Below, piece after piece: positions 45,059-55,104 of a DNA stretch of 64,000 nucleotides; the stretch's first letter is position 1, and the number at the start of each line of letters is the position of its first letter. A program made the translations under genes and the position numbers. Source of the stretch: Adiantum capillus-veneris. Lineage: Eukaryota; Streptophyta; Polypodiopsida; Polypodiales; Pteridaceae. The notes under the pieces are model-generated. The model saw nothing but the letters and a program-made list of their open reading frames with translations, was not told the origin of the DNA and ran no database searches. Where the stretch lies: NCBI GenBank assembly GCA_014529385.2, contig CM043963.1:105427912-105491911 (forward strand), given 5' to 3'.

Positions 45059-46747
45059 TTGCTGACATATGGAATGAATCTTGACGACAAACACACGGTA
45101 GAAGACATTAGACAAGCACGAAATTACACAATGCTTGCGGGAAGAATGTACCATCATGGAAACGATGGGATTCTAAGGTTGTTTATAGGCCCAGAGGAGT
45201 ACGAAGCGTATCTAGTGGAGACCCACACACAAACAGGGGGATTCCATAGAGGAAATCAAATGATGTATGAACAATTAAGAAGACTTGGCGTGTATTGGCC
45301 AAGAATGGCAGGCGATGTAGCAAATTACATCAAGAAATGCAACTTTTCCACATTCAATACCACTGTGGATTATGCCACATTATACCAAGTAACAGTAGCA
45401 CCCGCATGGAGTCATGCTATTGTGGATTATTTGACTAATAAGGAGCTACCAGGAGATTGGTCTAATGCCAAACAAAAGGCTTTACAAATCGAAGCGAATA
45501 GGTATACCCTCATTAGTGACCAATTGTACAAAAGAGGAACTGATGACCAACTGAGGTTAGTTCCTCATGAAAATGACTACTTTCCATTATTGGAACAGGC
45601 TCATGCAGGCATAGCAGGTGGTCATTTTTCAGCAGAGAGAACCGTAAAAATCATTATGGTTGTAGGTATATGGTGGCCGACCATGATTCAAGATGCAGCA
45701 GAATTCGTGAAAAGGTGTGATGAATGTCAACGCACTAAGGTACTAGTTAAAAGAGACGAAATGCCTTTAAAACCAATGATGAGGGCTCGAGCATTCGCCA
45801 AATGGGGATTGGACTTTGTTGGTCCTATCACTCCACCAACGTATCGTTCACAAGCACAATATATCATAGTGTCCACGGACTACATGTCCAAATGGATGGA
45901 AGCAAAAGCCACAACGAAAGCAGACGCTAGAACCACGACACAATTCTTATATGAATATGTGTTTACACGTTATGGCCTTCCAATCGAGCTGGTGAGTGAT
46001 AGAGGGACACACTTTGTAAATGAAGTTATCCAACATCTCTTAAATGAGTTTATGGTAATTCATCGCAAATCTGCACCCTATCATCCACAAGCCAATGGCC
46101 AAGCGGAAGCGACCAACAAAATATTGTGCACGGTTCTTACGAAACTGGTTAGTGAAACAAGAACAGATTGGGATCAGATGCTCTATTCGGCATTGTGGGC
46201 CTATAGAGTTGCATATAAAACAACACTCAATGCTACACCATTTAATATGGTATATGGGTTAAATGCAATATTGCCTATTGACTTTTTAATCCCCACACTA
46301 AGGGTAGCAAAACAATTGGATTGGACGGGGCATGAACTTTCAGAACAGTTAGAGGACCTTGAAAAATTAGATGAGTTACGACTCAATGCTGTAGCGGCCA
46401 TCTATGCAAAAAAAAGACAACAGAAAGAGTTTTTTGACAAACATGTCAAGAACAAGAACTTTAAAACGGGCCACTATGTCTTAGTATACACCCTTAAACA
46501 GCATGCCAAAAAGCTAAAGAAAAGGGGCATGGGGTCTTATTTGATCCAAGAAATATCGTCCAGCGGAGCAGTAAAATTGTCAACACTAGATGGAAAAGAA
46601 ATGCCGAACTGGATTAGTGGGTGTCGTTTAAAAAAATATCATCTACCTTTAACACCGGAAATGTTGTTTCAACTGCATTATGGAAAAACCTATAGACAAG
46701 AACAACAAAGAATTCAGGACCAGGCACAACAAGAAGCAAAGGAATGA
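45059..46747 (+). CDS. G3 integrase with two H2C2 modules
   Basis: 562 codons, open throughout. The catalytic core has D252 (WGLDFVGPI), D314 (LVSDRGTHF) and E350 (NGQAEATNK), a D-D-35-E triad. Two zinc-binding modules precede it. The first is H56, H63, C94 with Ser97 where the second Cys should be. The second is H182, H189, C220, C223. Both have identical HX6H and X30 spacings and similar flanks (RYTLISDQLYKRGTDDQLRL versus NYTMLAGRMYHHGNDGILRL), which suggests a tandem duplication. A C-terminal Gly-Pro-like module (GHYVLVYTLKQHAKKLKKRG) binds DNA in relatives. It would integrate element cDNA. Confidence 0.9.
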   Translation: MLTYGMNLDDKHTVEDIRQARNYTMLAGRMYHHGNDGILRLFIGPEEYEAYLVETHTQTGGFHRGNQMMYEQLRRLGVYWPRMAGDVANYIKKCNFSTFNTTVDYATLYQVTVAPAWSHAIVDYLTNKELPGDWSNAKQKALQIEANRYTLISDQLYKRGTDDQLRLVPHENDYFPLLEQAHAGIAGGHFSAERTVKIIMVVGIWWPTMIQDAAEFVKRCDECQRTKVLVKRDEMPLKPMMRARAFAKWGLDFVGPITPPTYRSQAQYIIVSTDYMSKWMEAKATTKADARTTTQFLYEYVFTRYGLPIELVSDRGTHFVNEVIQHLLNEFMVIHRKSAPYHPQANGQAEATNKILCTVLTKLVSETRTDWDQMLYSALWAYRVAYKTTLNATPFNMVYGLNAILPIDFLIPTLRVAKQLDWTGHELSEQLEDLEKLDELRLNAVAAIYAKKRQQKEFFDKHVKNKNFKTGHYVLVYTLKQHAKKLKKRGMGSYLIQEISSSGAVKLSTLDGKEMPNWISGCRLKKYHLPLTPEMLFQLHYGKTYRQEQQRIQDQAQQEAKE

Positions 46748-46783
46748 ATTGCTAATCGAAATCAGTTTCTCAGGACAATAAAC

Positions 46784-47437
46784 ATGGTCACCCCAATGAT
46801 GACTGACGAATATCCTCTTTCAACATCCCAAACAATCGAAGCGGATATACAAAGCGACGAAATAGAAAAGACCATGATAGACCTTAGGGCTCAGGACGAT
46901 AGCATCATCGACGACTTGGAAGATACATGGTGTAGTCCTTACATAAAATCTTATGCAGGCACAAAACAAGTTGAAATCTATGCATTACTTGACACTGGGG
47001 TAAAAATGAGTGTCATCAGCTTTGAGCTCTTTCAAAAACTTGGACCAATGAAGACGATCCCAGAGACACACAGATTGAAAGTAGCATCGGGTGATGAGGT
47101 GACCACGTTGTGGTCTATTATAATACCAATCACAGTGCAAGCACACCCGTACACTACAAAATTCCATGTACTGCCACCAAGTAGGTCAGCAACTCCGTGT
47201 ATCTTAGCAGTGTCATGGATGAAAGCTAATAGGGTATTCATTGATTTGGATACGAATGAGGCACTGTTCAGAAAGGAAAATTTTTCAGAACCCTTCTTAT
47301 CATATAACCAATTCATGTCAAGGAGGAAACAAAACTTAATACAACCACAAAAATTTGCCCAACAACAAACAAAGTTTACAAGTCCAGCAACGTCTTATAA
47401 AAAATCAGCAACCATGCAGGGAACCAGGCAAGTTTGA
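46784..47437 (+). CDS. G3 second retropepsin-like domain
   Basis: 217 codons, 36 bases after the integrase stop and in the same frame. Residues 66-160 look like a retropepsin: VEIYALLDTGVKMSVIS (D70-T-G), a flap-like segment ending TVQAHPYTTKFHVLPP, and CILAVSWMKANRVFIDL, which parallels the ILGxDWL..x..ID C-terminal motif. A second protease after the integrase is unusual; the usual gypsy protease lies before RT and is present here at 37 kb. The comparable domain in G2 (DTGAKYN) argues for descent from a common ancestor. Function is unknown. Confidence 0.7.
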   Translation: MVTPMMTDEYPLSTSQTIEADIQSDEIEKTMIDLRAQDDSIIDDLEDTWCSPYIKSYAGTKQVEIYALLDTGVKMSVISFELFQKLGPMKTIPETHRLKVASGDEVTTLWSIIIPITVQAHPYTTKFHVLPPSRSATPCILAVSWMKANRVFIDLDTNEALFRKENFSEPFLSYNQFMSRRKQNLIQPQKFAQQQTKFTSPATSYKKSATMQGTRQV

Positions 47438-48015
47438 ATACGGCGTACAGAGCTGACCGAGACACAATTACATCAAAAGCGGAAATACAAAGTTTGGATA
47501 AGGCACGACAGCCTAATTCCTATAAAAAAAGAGTAAGAAGAACAGACAAAACACCGAAAACAAGCCCAACTTCAAAGAAACATAGTCAATCTGTCAAATA
47601 CGCAACGGACTATATTGGTATGGCGGCCAAAATTGCCAATTCAAAACGAGCCAACAACACAAGAAGGGCGGACAAAGATGACCATCGTGCAGCTATCTAC
47701 AACTGTCAAGGTCAAGCAACATCATGCAAACAACATGAGGAAACAAATAGAATCCACAACAAAAACTACAAGGATGTATCAGACACAAGTCATCAAGGTA
47801 GAAAGAAAGAATGTTCCACCAGATACGACAATATCGACTTCAAAGGAACCACATACGCCAATTCAAAACCAATGGAAAACAATCAAACAACGAGCGGTAG
47901 GGTTACAACTACTACTTGCAAAGAAAATCTGCCAGCCAATTCAAGATACCACAGGAAACCTCAACGACAAATGCCAATAAACGCATCGCTTATACCTTCC
48001 TCCTACACCGCATAA
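47434..48015 (+). CDS. G3 basic ORF after protease 2, doubtful
   Basis: A 193-codon Lys/Arg/Thr/Asn-rich frame overlaps the end of protease 2. A competing 121-codon frame (47615-47980) contains VWRPKLP, faintly like the WVPK motifs that follow protease 2 in G2. No domain is recognised in either frame. A frameshifted remnant of the protease 2 C-terminal extension is the likeliest reading. Confidence 0.35.
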   Translation: MNTAYRADRDTITSKAEIQSLDKARQPNSYKKRVRRTDKTPKTSPTSKKHSQSVKYATDYIGMAAKIANSKRANNTRRADKDDHRAAIYNCQGQATSCKQHEETNRIHNKNYKDVSDTSHQGRKKECSTRYDNIDFKGTTYANSKPMENNQTTSGRVTTTTCKENLPANSRYHRKPQRQMPINASLIPSSYTA

Positions 48016-48140
48016 ATTCTTTCTACATGCATTGACTGCACATGCATATAGGGCTATATGACAAGGCCTGCATTAGCACGAGTTCAAATCCATGCACAAC
48101 ACATACCCTTGACGATACCTTGTTGTCCGGGAGGACTCCA

Positions 48141-48157
48141 ATTAGGAGGGGGGGAGG
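48141..48157 (+). other. G3 internal polypurine tract
   Basis: AATTAGGAGGGGGGGAG is identical over 17 bases to the 3' polypurine tract of the element at 54086-54102. It lies at the end of the pol-protease 2 region. It could prime plus-strand DNA internally, or mark a former 3' end. Confidence 0.75.
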
Positions 48158-49770
48158 CATTCCAATGCGGACTCATGTCATATATTAGAGGGCAATGTTT
48201 GTGAGCAAATTTTCAACCATTTTTGCGTTTTATTGTGTGATTTTGGGAAAAAGAATATGCCCTTGTAATTAATCAGAATTGGGGACCAAATCATCATTCA
48301 TGAGCCCCTAGGGATGTGTATAGACTATAAAGAGAGTCAAACCTGGCCAAAAACTGTCTAAAAACAACAAAAAATAGGCCAAGGTTGACGATAATGAGCG
48401 AGATTGTACATAAACGAGAGAAAAGTGAGCTACAAAGTGTTTTGATTTTCATTGGTATTTTTCTAGGTTAGAATTGCTATTTTTGGGTTATTTTGGGATT
48501 TATTTGCTTTATTTTAACCATTTTCTAGCAAAAATTATAGAAAAAAATCCGTAATCCAGATGGAAACACAAAAGAAGAGACACCTGATCAGAGCAAGGTA
48601 AAGAAGACACAGAAAAAATAAGGACTGCAAAGGTGACAGGGCAAAATGACCACCGTCATGAAGGGACCTCCAACTCGAGAAATCTGCAAAAGTGATAAAA
48701 CTGAAGCAACCGAAATCCAAATCAAGAAATTTTCGAGCCTAAACCGCATCTCGCAAAAAGTTATGGCCACAGGTAAAAGATGGGAAAATTTGGTGTCGGA
48801 GTCTCGATTACATATAGAGAGGCTAGGCTAGAAATCCCTCATTTGAGTCATTTTCCATAGTGAGAGAGAGAGAGAGAGCTCCCTACAGCAGTTGAGACTT
48901 TCAGGAGCTCATCCATCGCGCACGGTCACCAGATCGACATCACATATGAGAGGTATGCTCGTCAACACTAACTCTTAGTGTTGTTTACTTCAGTTAGTCT
49001 CAAAACCTCGCCGGCATCACAATCACAACCTGTGCACACATACGGTAGAATGGTTGTTAGGGAGACCTAGAGGCCACCAAATGGGACCAAAAGTGAAAGG
49101 CACAATGCTTATAGCTTAGGGATCGAGCCTATGACCTCCGAAAGCGTGAAGGAAGTCGCTCAGAAAACCCTAATTTAGCAGGACCTGCAAAAGGGCGACA
49201 AAACCAAGGTGATCGGAAATGAGCCAAAATTCATAGACAACAAGCCAATAACCTCGACAAACCGACTGAAGGGTTAGACTATGAAAAAGTTCGTCAAAAC
49301 GGAGCCTAAAGTCCCTATCTGACGAAAACCGTACAAAGCGTCACGATACTCTAACGGGCCGACCAAGTGACAAAATTACACCAAATTCAACAAGGAAGAT
49401 CCAAAGGAGGTCAACTACGAGATGGAATGTGTCCACTCAGGAAAAAAGTTCTTCCACTAGGGCAAATGCCGGCAACAGGCCAGAAAGAGGTCCAAATGGT
49501 CGTTCTTGGTGTTTCAAACACCAAAACAACAACTGACTGCTTGGATGGAAGGTCAAAAGGAAGTAAAAGACAGCCGGAATCATACAAAGACCAAAAGGAA
49601 CCGCGACCATCACCTAAGTGGTCTACTTCGACTTCAGGACCAGCTAAGTGCTGCAAACAGGGAGTACATTCTGCCAAATTGATTAAAACTTGATGTGTGT
49701 GTCTAGGAGGGCCTATTAAAACCATGATTGTCAACTAACATCAAAAAACTGGTAAAAATGACAAAGTGCC
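48158..49770 (+). other. G3 noncoding region, LTR-like layout
   Basis: No supported ORF. After the internal polypurine tract come a TATA-like TATAAAGA (48326-48333) and a GA tract (48861-48878), a layout resembling the G3 LTR, though no sequence identity with it is visible. The ORF-like stretches near 48.5-48.8 and 49.4-49.7 kb lack recognisable motifs. Confidence 0.5.
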
Positions 49771-50607
49771 CAGTCTATCACGATAGACTTGAACTTACAC
49801 TTAGACAAGGGAAACTTTGACTTTGGCTTCATGAGGGGTGCTAACAAGAAATGTTAACCACCAATATCAAGTCAAAGTGCAAGAAAAATCTTTTTTGGCC
49901 AAAAACTCAGTCTATCGCGATAGACTTGCTACAACAATTATTGGGGGGAAAGACTTTTAAAATTTTTACAAGCTAGACTTGGGGAAGCAAATGAAGGCAG
50001 TACACCAAATTTGGTGCCAAGATGGACTCATATGGCAAGCTGAGAAAGACATGCAGACAACTCAGAGTCAGAACAGGACATCTCAAGGGTAGACAGGTAA
50101 AATTTACATGTGAGGGGTCAAGAAACCTTGCATCAACTGGGAGAAGGTAGACAAATGGTCACAAAGCCAAAAAATGACAAACTTGCACTAAGTCCCAATC
50201 TATCGCGATAGACCAAGCAGAGGGATACTGGACCATCTTATCAAAAATTTGAATTAGCAGTTGTCTTCAACATGATGCAAGATGACCACCCACTAAGTTT
50301 GAGCCCAAAACAACACAAAATGAAGGAGATAGACCAACATCCCCTTGAAGGGAATCTGGAAAAATGGGAGTTGATCCAAAAAGGGGTCACTTGACATTCA
50401 TTTGAGGTAGAAATGGGGTTAGATCATGTGCAAGGTATGGGAAACCAATTGGTGGAGTCACAACTGCAAAAAAGGACCCAGATCAAAAAAATGCTAGTCT
50501 ATCGCGATAGACTGAGAAAAAGTAGCAAATGGATAGATTTTGAGCTTTGGCTTATGGAGTGACCTTACATGCCATGAGAGCATACACCACACAAAATTTC
50601 AAGGCAT
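49771..50607 (+). repeat. G3 second block of ~300 bp palindrome repeats
   Basis: The palindrome occurs at 49772-49789, 49909-49926, 50197-50214 and 50497-50514 (spacing 137, 288, 300). After the last copy, CACAAAATTTCAAGGCATTT (50589-50608) matches CACCAAAATTCAAGGCATTT (32542-32561) at a similar offset after a leader palindrome. The two blocks therefore share one repeat family. No gene is present. Confidence 0.8.
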
Positions 50608-51626
50608 TTGGACTTGTTCTCCTTCACCAACAACATCAATTTGAAGCCGCCAAAGTCGCACAATGGATCAATGGAGGCTTCTCCGGGAAAAAGAAAAGGC
50701 AAGAACCTGGCAAAGGAAGGGGAAGTACCCTATGCACTTCTACCCAATTCTTTAAAGCCAGCAGCCACCTGGATACATGCAGATGTGCAACAGGCAGCGG
50801 CCTTTCAGATATATCAATGTTCATATGTGGATGACAAAAGAAACTTAGTGGATACAGTGATGATTCCCAAGGAGGCAGAGAATTACTTGAAAAGATCACC
50901 GCAAAGGTCATGGCTCAAAAAAGTCGGCTTGTGGAACTTCGTATCACTACCACCAGTAGGGATAGATTTCAAGAGGGTACAACATCTAATAGAGACTATC
51001 CAAGAAGATGGAACTTGCAGAGTGGCAGGCATGGATAATGAAGTGATGGATATCCAGATCACCAAAGAGATCATCAAAGAGGCATTGAAATTGTCAGATC
51101 AAGGAGCAAACATGAGAGAAAGAAGGAAAACCTCACAGTTTACTTGCAAAAGTCCAAACTACCTTCTTTCGAACTCATAGCAAACCCGGAAGTAAGAGAA
51201 CTGACACAGATCTACAGTCAGTGTTTGTTGAGCTACAACAAAAGGCCGCCAGGATACACTACACCGCACGGGAGCATCTCAACCACACTGACATGGGCTA
51301 TGGGAATGACCCGTGAGTTCTATATAGATCACACGTCATATCTGTTTGAAGAAATGACAAAGCTAAGGCAGGACAAACCCAATTACATTGCAGGAGGAGA
51401 AATCCTAACGAGAGTAATATACCATGCCATAGGTGTGGCAGATCAGTTGCCACCTGCCCATCATCAGAACGACTGGCTGGTATTAAGGAAAAATAGCGAA
51501 GAAAGATCACAAAGGAAAGTACCGGCATCTATTAACACCATTGGAGGACACAAGCTGGAAAGAGTGACAAGAAGTACACAAGAAAAGATGGAAGAAGAAA
51601 AAAGAACTGAAGAGGAAGATGCCTGA
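50608..51626 (+). pseudogene. G3 3' ORF, globular N-terminal domain
   Basis: Two overlapping frames (50608-51180 and 51144-51626) joined by a frameshift near 51.12-51.18 kb. Visible segments: SWLKKVGLWNFVSLPPVGIDF, HLIETIQEDGTCRVAGMDNEV (split here to stay within the limit), then a block of hydrophobic helices with TTLTWAMGMTREFYIDHT and GGEILTRVIYHAIG. The pattern recalls the plant transposon-protein domain often found beside Athila/Tat gypsy ORFs (Transposase_32 type), but this is a weak resemblance. The C-terminus is charged (EEEKRTEEEDA). Not essential for transposition as far as the family is known. Confidence 0.45.
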
Positions 51627-51647
51627 CTAAAGAAGCGGAAAGCGGAA

Positions 51648-54054
51648 ATGGAAAACAACACCAGGTTGAAGAAGATAGCAAAAATGGAAAGGATGCTAGA
51701 AGGGTTTGCTCTACAAAGATCTCTACGAGGCGATGTAGGCGCCACTTGGAAACCTTCTAGTAGCACTTTCACACTGAGAACGAAGAATAGAAACAACCAA
51801 GATTTTGAGTTGGACTGGTTCGAGAGGTACATCCAAGAAAGAAATGTTAGGGATGAACCAGAATTGCTACTAGAAGAGGAGGATCCTCCAAACTTTGAGA
51901 GATCAGTTGAGGCCAACTTCGCGTGATCAGGAAACACCGCCGCCATCTCCAAGGCCAGATACAAGTGAAAGGCAATCTAGCCCATCTGCTGAATCTACTT
52001 CGAATTCAGAAAACTCACATCGTGATGACAGAGTTCACACACCGCCCACTGAACAGGAAGAAGAGGAAGAAGAAGAAGAAGGAACAGATAGACACCCAAA
52101 CACTGGAGCCATATCACAAAGTGATAAAGGCAAGCAAAAGGAGGTGGATCAGACTAAAGATAAAGCTTCTTCCTCTCAAGAAATTGAGCTCGAAGCTACT
52201 ATAGATGAAGATTTGCAGTCAATGGTGACAATACTAAACCGAACAAGACTGCACAGTCAATGGTTAGCTGATCAGAACCAGTCCAACAAAATGAAGCTAC
52301 AAAAAACTGATGAGGAAGTTCTGAGACTGCAAGAGCAAAGGGAGGACACTCTAAAGTTGATTAGCATCAGAGATGCTGAAATATTGGGGCTCAAAGGCAC
52401 AGTAAATCTTCTCAAAGACAATTTACAGGAGTCGGAAGACTTCAATGCCATATGTGAAGATACAATAAACGTATTCCTTGAAGATGTCAGTGACAGAGAC
52501 TAACACATCCAAAAGTTGGAAAAGGAAAATCAAGATGCGCTGGAGACCATCAAAAGTTTGCAAGTCGTCATCGATGACTTACAAATTGAAGTCAAAGATT
52601 TGAGCGCAGTAACAGATATCCAAGCAAGAGAAATTGAACGCGCTAAGACAACACCAGTAGTCCACCCAGAAGAAGAAGTGGCTGCACTAAAGACGGAGCT
52701 GGAGTTGGAAAGAAAACAGCGTTTAATGATTGCTGAAAGTGCGCTTAGAGCAGAAGGTCAACTACAAAGACAAATTTCAGACTTGCAAAGTGAACAACAA
52801 CAAGGACCAGCTCCTGACAGTGAAATGGAAAGCATTGTTTCCAAATCACTCAGAGAAGGAAATGAAAACTTGCACATCAGGTTAAAACAGTTAGAGGAAT
52901 CTGCCGCTAAAAAAGAAATGAAATTTCAAGCTCTACAAATCAATAGTAGAACAATGGCCGCACAAATCTCAAGTCTACAAAGTGCAGGGCAGCACCAAGG
53001 ACAGGTACGAGTGCACATGGAGCCAACAACAACGAATTTGGCTGGACTCGCCGAAGTATATGGGGGTCAAGATGAGTACGAGGATGATTCAGATGAACAA
53101 GAGGCACCAGATACGCAGACGGATCAAACCGGCTCCAAAGACCAAGAGACAGAAAAAGATTCAGTCACGAAATTGGAAGAGCAGAGGCTGGCCGAGTAGA
53201 TGGAAAAACAAACAGAAATGATATGGTACAAGGCTATGCAACTCGAAAAGGAGTTGCTACAAGGGCTTTCTAGATCGGGCAAAACAGCAGCCGAGCTACG
53301 GAAGGAATGGAATGCACCTATGTTACCCTATGCTCTGCTGAAGTACGAAACTCTAACACATCAATGGCAGCTCGAAAAAGAAGAACAAGTGCCAGTGTTT
53401 GAAGGAGAAGTACAGGATAGGGAACAACAAAACAGAATAGTGGACACCCAACCAAAGTGGAGGCGTCAATGGCTATTGGATCACCCTAATAACCTGATCC
53501 ACTTAGTCAACGCACCGCCTGAGCTGAGGAATGACAGAACGTTTTGCCCCACTCCCCGAACATACACCTACAGCCAACATAAAGCACTACAGAGCAGAAA
53601 TCCGACATGGCTGAATTATCCAGTAATGCCAGGGCCAGCAGAGGGAGAGAGAATATCCGGTTCTTACATGGTGAAAACCCTGCAGGGCGCCATAGCAAAA
53701 TTCGGAGGGTCTCCTGACGTATCCTACAAGATGCTATGTAAGATAGCTCAAACATTTTTGGCCTGTCTCACAGTCTTCTCAGAAAGCTGGACATCAGAGT
53801 ATATGAATACTGAAAGAAGCATCTTAGAGTTGTCATATGATCTAAGTGGGCCACCGACAGAGCCAGTATTGTATGCCTATTTCAAATGGCTGATGTTTCT
53901 GCCAAGCTACCATCTCCAAACCTTTGAAGAAGCATTTTACACGGGCTTCTTCATGTACAAGTCAAAAATTTTTGGCCCATTAATGGCAAATGAGTCTATG
54001 CTCTATGATGCGTTTTTACATCAAATCACCCAAGAAAGGCGACAACGACAATGA
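51648..54054 (+). pseudogene. G3 3' ORF, coiled-coil and C-terminal part
   Basis: A short frame (51648-51926) leads by frameshift into one long frame (51895-54054) with stops at 52501-52503 (TAA) and 53197-53199 (TAG). Composition runs from a Pro/Ser/Glu-rich linker with an eight-Glu run, to a long coiled coil of heptads (about 52.2-53.0 kb), to a C-terminal globular part rich in Trp, Tyr and Phe (53.2-54.05 kb). No signal peptide or clear membrane segment is seen, so an envelope role is not supported. It ends 49 bases before the 3' LTR. Function is unknown. Confidence 0.55.
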
Positions 54055-54085
54055 AGACAAAGACGATCATGTCGTGGTATACATG

Positions 54086-54102
54086 AATTAGGAGGGGGGG
54101 AG
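54086..54102 (+). other. G3 3' polypurine tract
   Basis: AATTAGGAGGGGGGGAG directly precedes the TGTTGG start of the 3' LTR. Confidence 0.9.
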
Positions 54103-54394
54103 TGTTGGAGCCCCATTGGTCCAACTGTTGTAATGAGCCCATCTTGTAAAGCATATAAAATTCCAATTTTTATGTCAAAGACGTCTTATCATTTTGATCC
54201 ATTCGTCTGGATTATGTAAATATTAGTCAGTTAGTCAGGACTCAGATTTATTCCCACTTTGTAATCATGAGCAAGAGAACCCCATGTACATTTTTGAGCT
54301 AAGGTGACTAAAGTATAAAAGTCACCTTAGAACCATTTTTTGAACAACATTTTTTTGAATATTAATCATGTGGCGTACGAGTCTGAGAGTGAGT

Positions 54395-54467
<73 letters not shown>

Positions 54468-55085
54468 TCTTATCCTCTTCGCTACGCGCTTCTCCCTCAC
54501 CGGATTCACGACGCGACCACACCATCGTGGTAGTCCCTCCGAGAGCTACGTGCCCACGCCACACATTCGCCTTTCGAGTTGATCGCGATCGATTCCTCCT
54601 CGAGCTTGTTTTGCTTGTAAGTAGCACAACCGGTGTCTGTTTTCAATAATCAAGTGCTTCATGGAATGAGAAAGAGATTAGCTACACATAGATACTGATA
54701 AACTTAAGTTTCGCCCACTTTTGGATTATGACCTGTTGGTCTATCGCGACAGTATTCGAGATAGCTAGGGTTCAAATCTGGTGAGATTAGACTTATACGT
54801 AAGTATGTCCTAGTGAGAGGATGATGCCTAGTAAGTTTGATGCGATTCCGAGTTCATTGGACGTGTAAACGGTGTTGTGAGCGTTTAGGGATAGAGTGGG
54901 TTGCATTCTACCAGGGTTAGTGGTTGATGCATCATAAAAGTGCGCATGTGTAGATTGGTCTCAGCCTGACAAGCTAACGAGATTGCCTACGTGCACCTAC
55001 GGGTTAGTCGTGTCATCGGATGATAAGTATGTTGTTTGTGTCGTGCTCGTGAGTATGAACAGGGGAGTAGTTTTGCCCTAAAACA
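54103..55085 (+). repeat. G3 3' LTR
   Basis: 983 bp copy of 30539-31526. The TATA box (54314-54321) and its flanking 11-base inverted repeat (54299-54309 and 54320-54330) are conserved. The GT tract of the 5' LTR is absent and the GA tract (~54399-54466) is longer. Confidence 0.95.
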
Positions 55086-55104
55086 TTATCTTTAGTTTGT
55101 AGCG

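Larger units (their letters stand above)
30539..55085 (+). mobile_element. Giant gypsy element G3 (Athila/Tat-like), with Copia-B nested inside
   Basis: Spans 24,547 bp, about 19.4 kb without Copia-B. LTRs 30539-31526 and 54103-55085 are highly similar by eye. The target duplication TTATC is perfect (30534-30538, 55086-55090). Order: LTR, tRNA-Asp-type primer site, leader with ~300 bp palindrome repeats, gag, protease 1, spacer, RT, RNase H, integrase, protease 2, internal polypurine tract, noncoding stretch with the same palindrome repeats, 3' ORF, polypurine tract, LTR. The integrase after RT defines Ty3/gypsy. Several frameshifts and stops are present. Confidence 0.95.

Noticed and set aside
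47434-48015. Independent basic gene after protease 2
   Set aside because: Two competing frames, biased composition and no motif; treated as a likely frameshifted remnant of the element.
50608-54054. Envelope-like gene, as in some Athila elements
   Set aside because: No signal peptide, transmembrane segment or Cys-rich ectodomain is visible.
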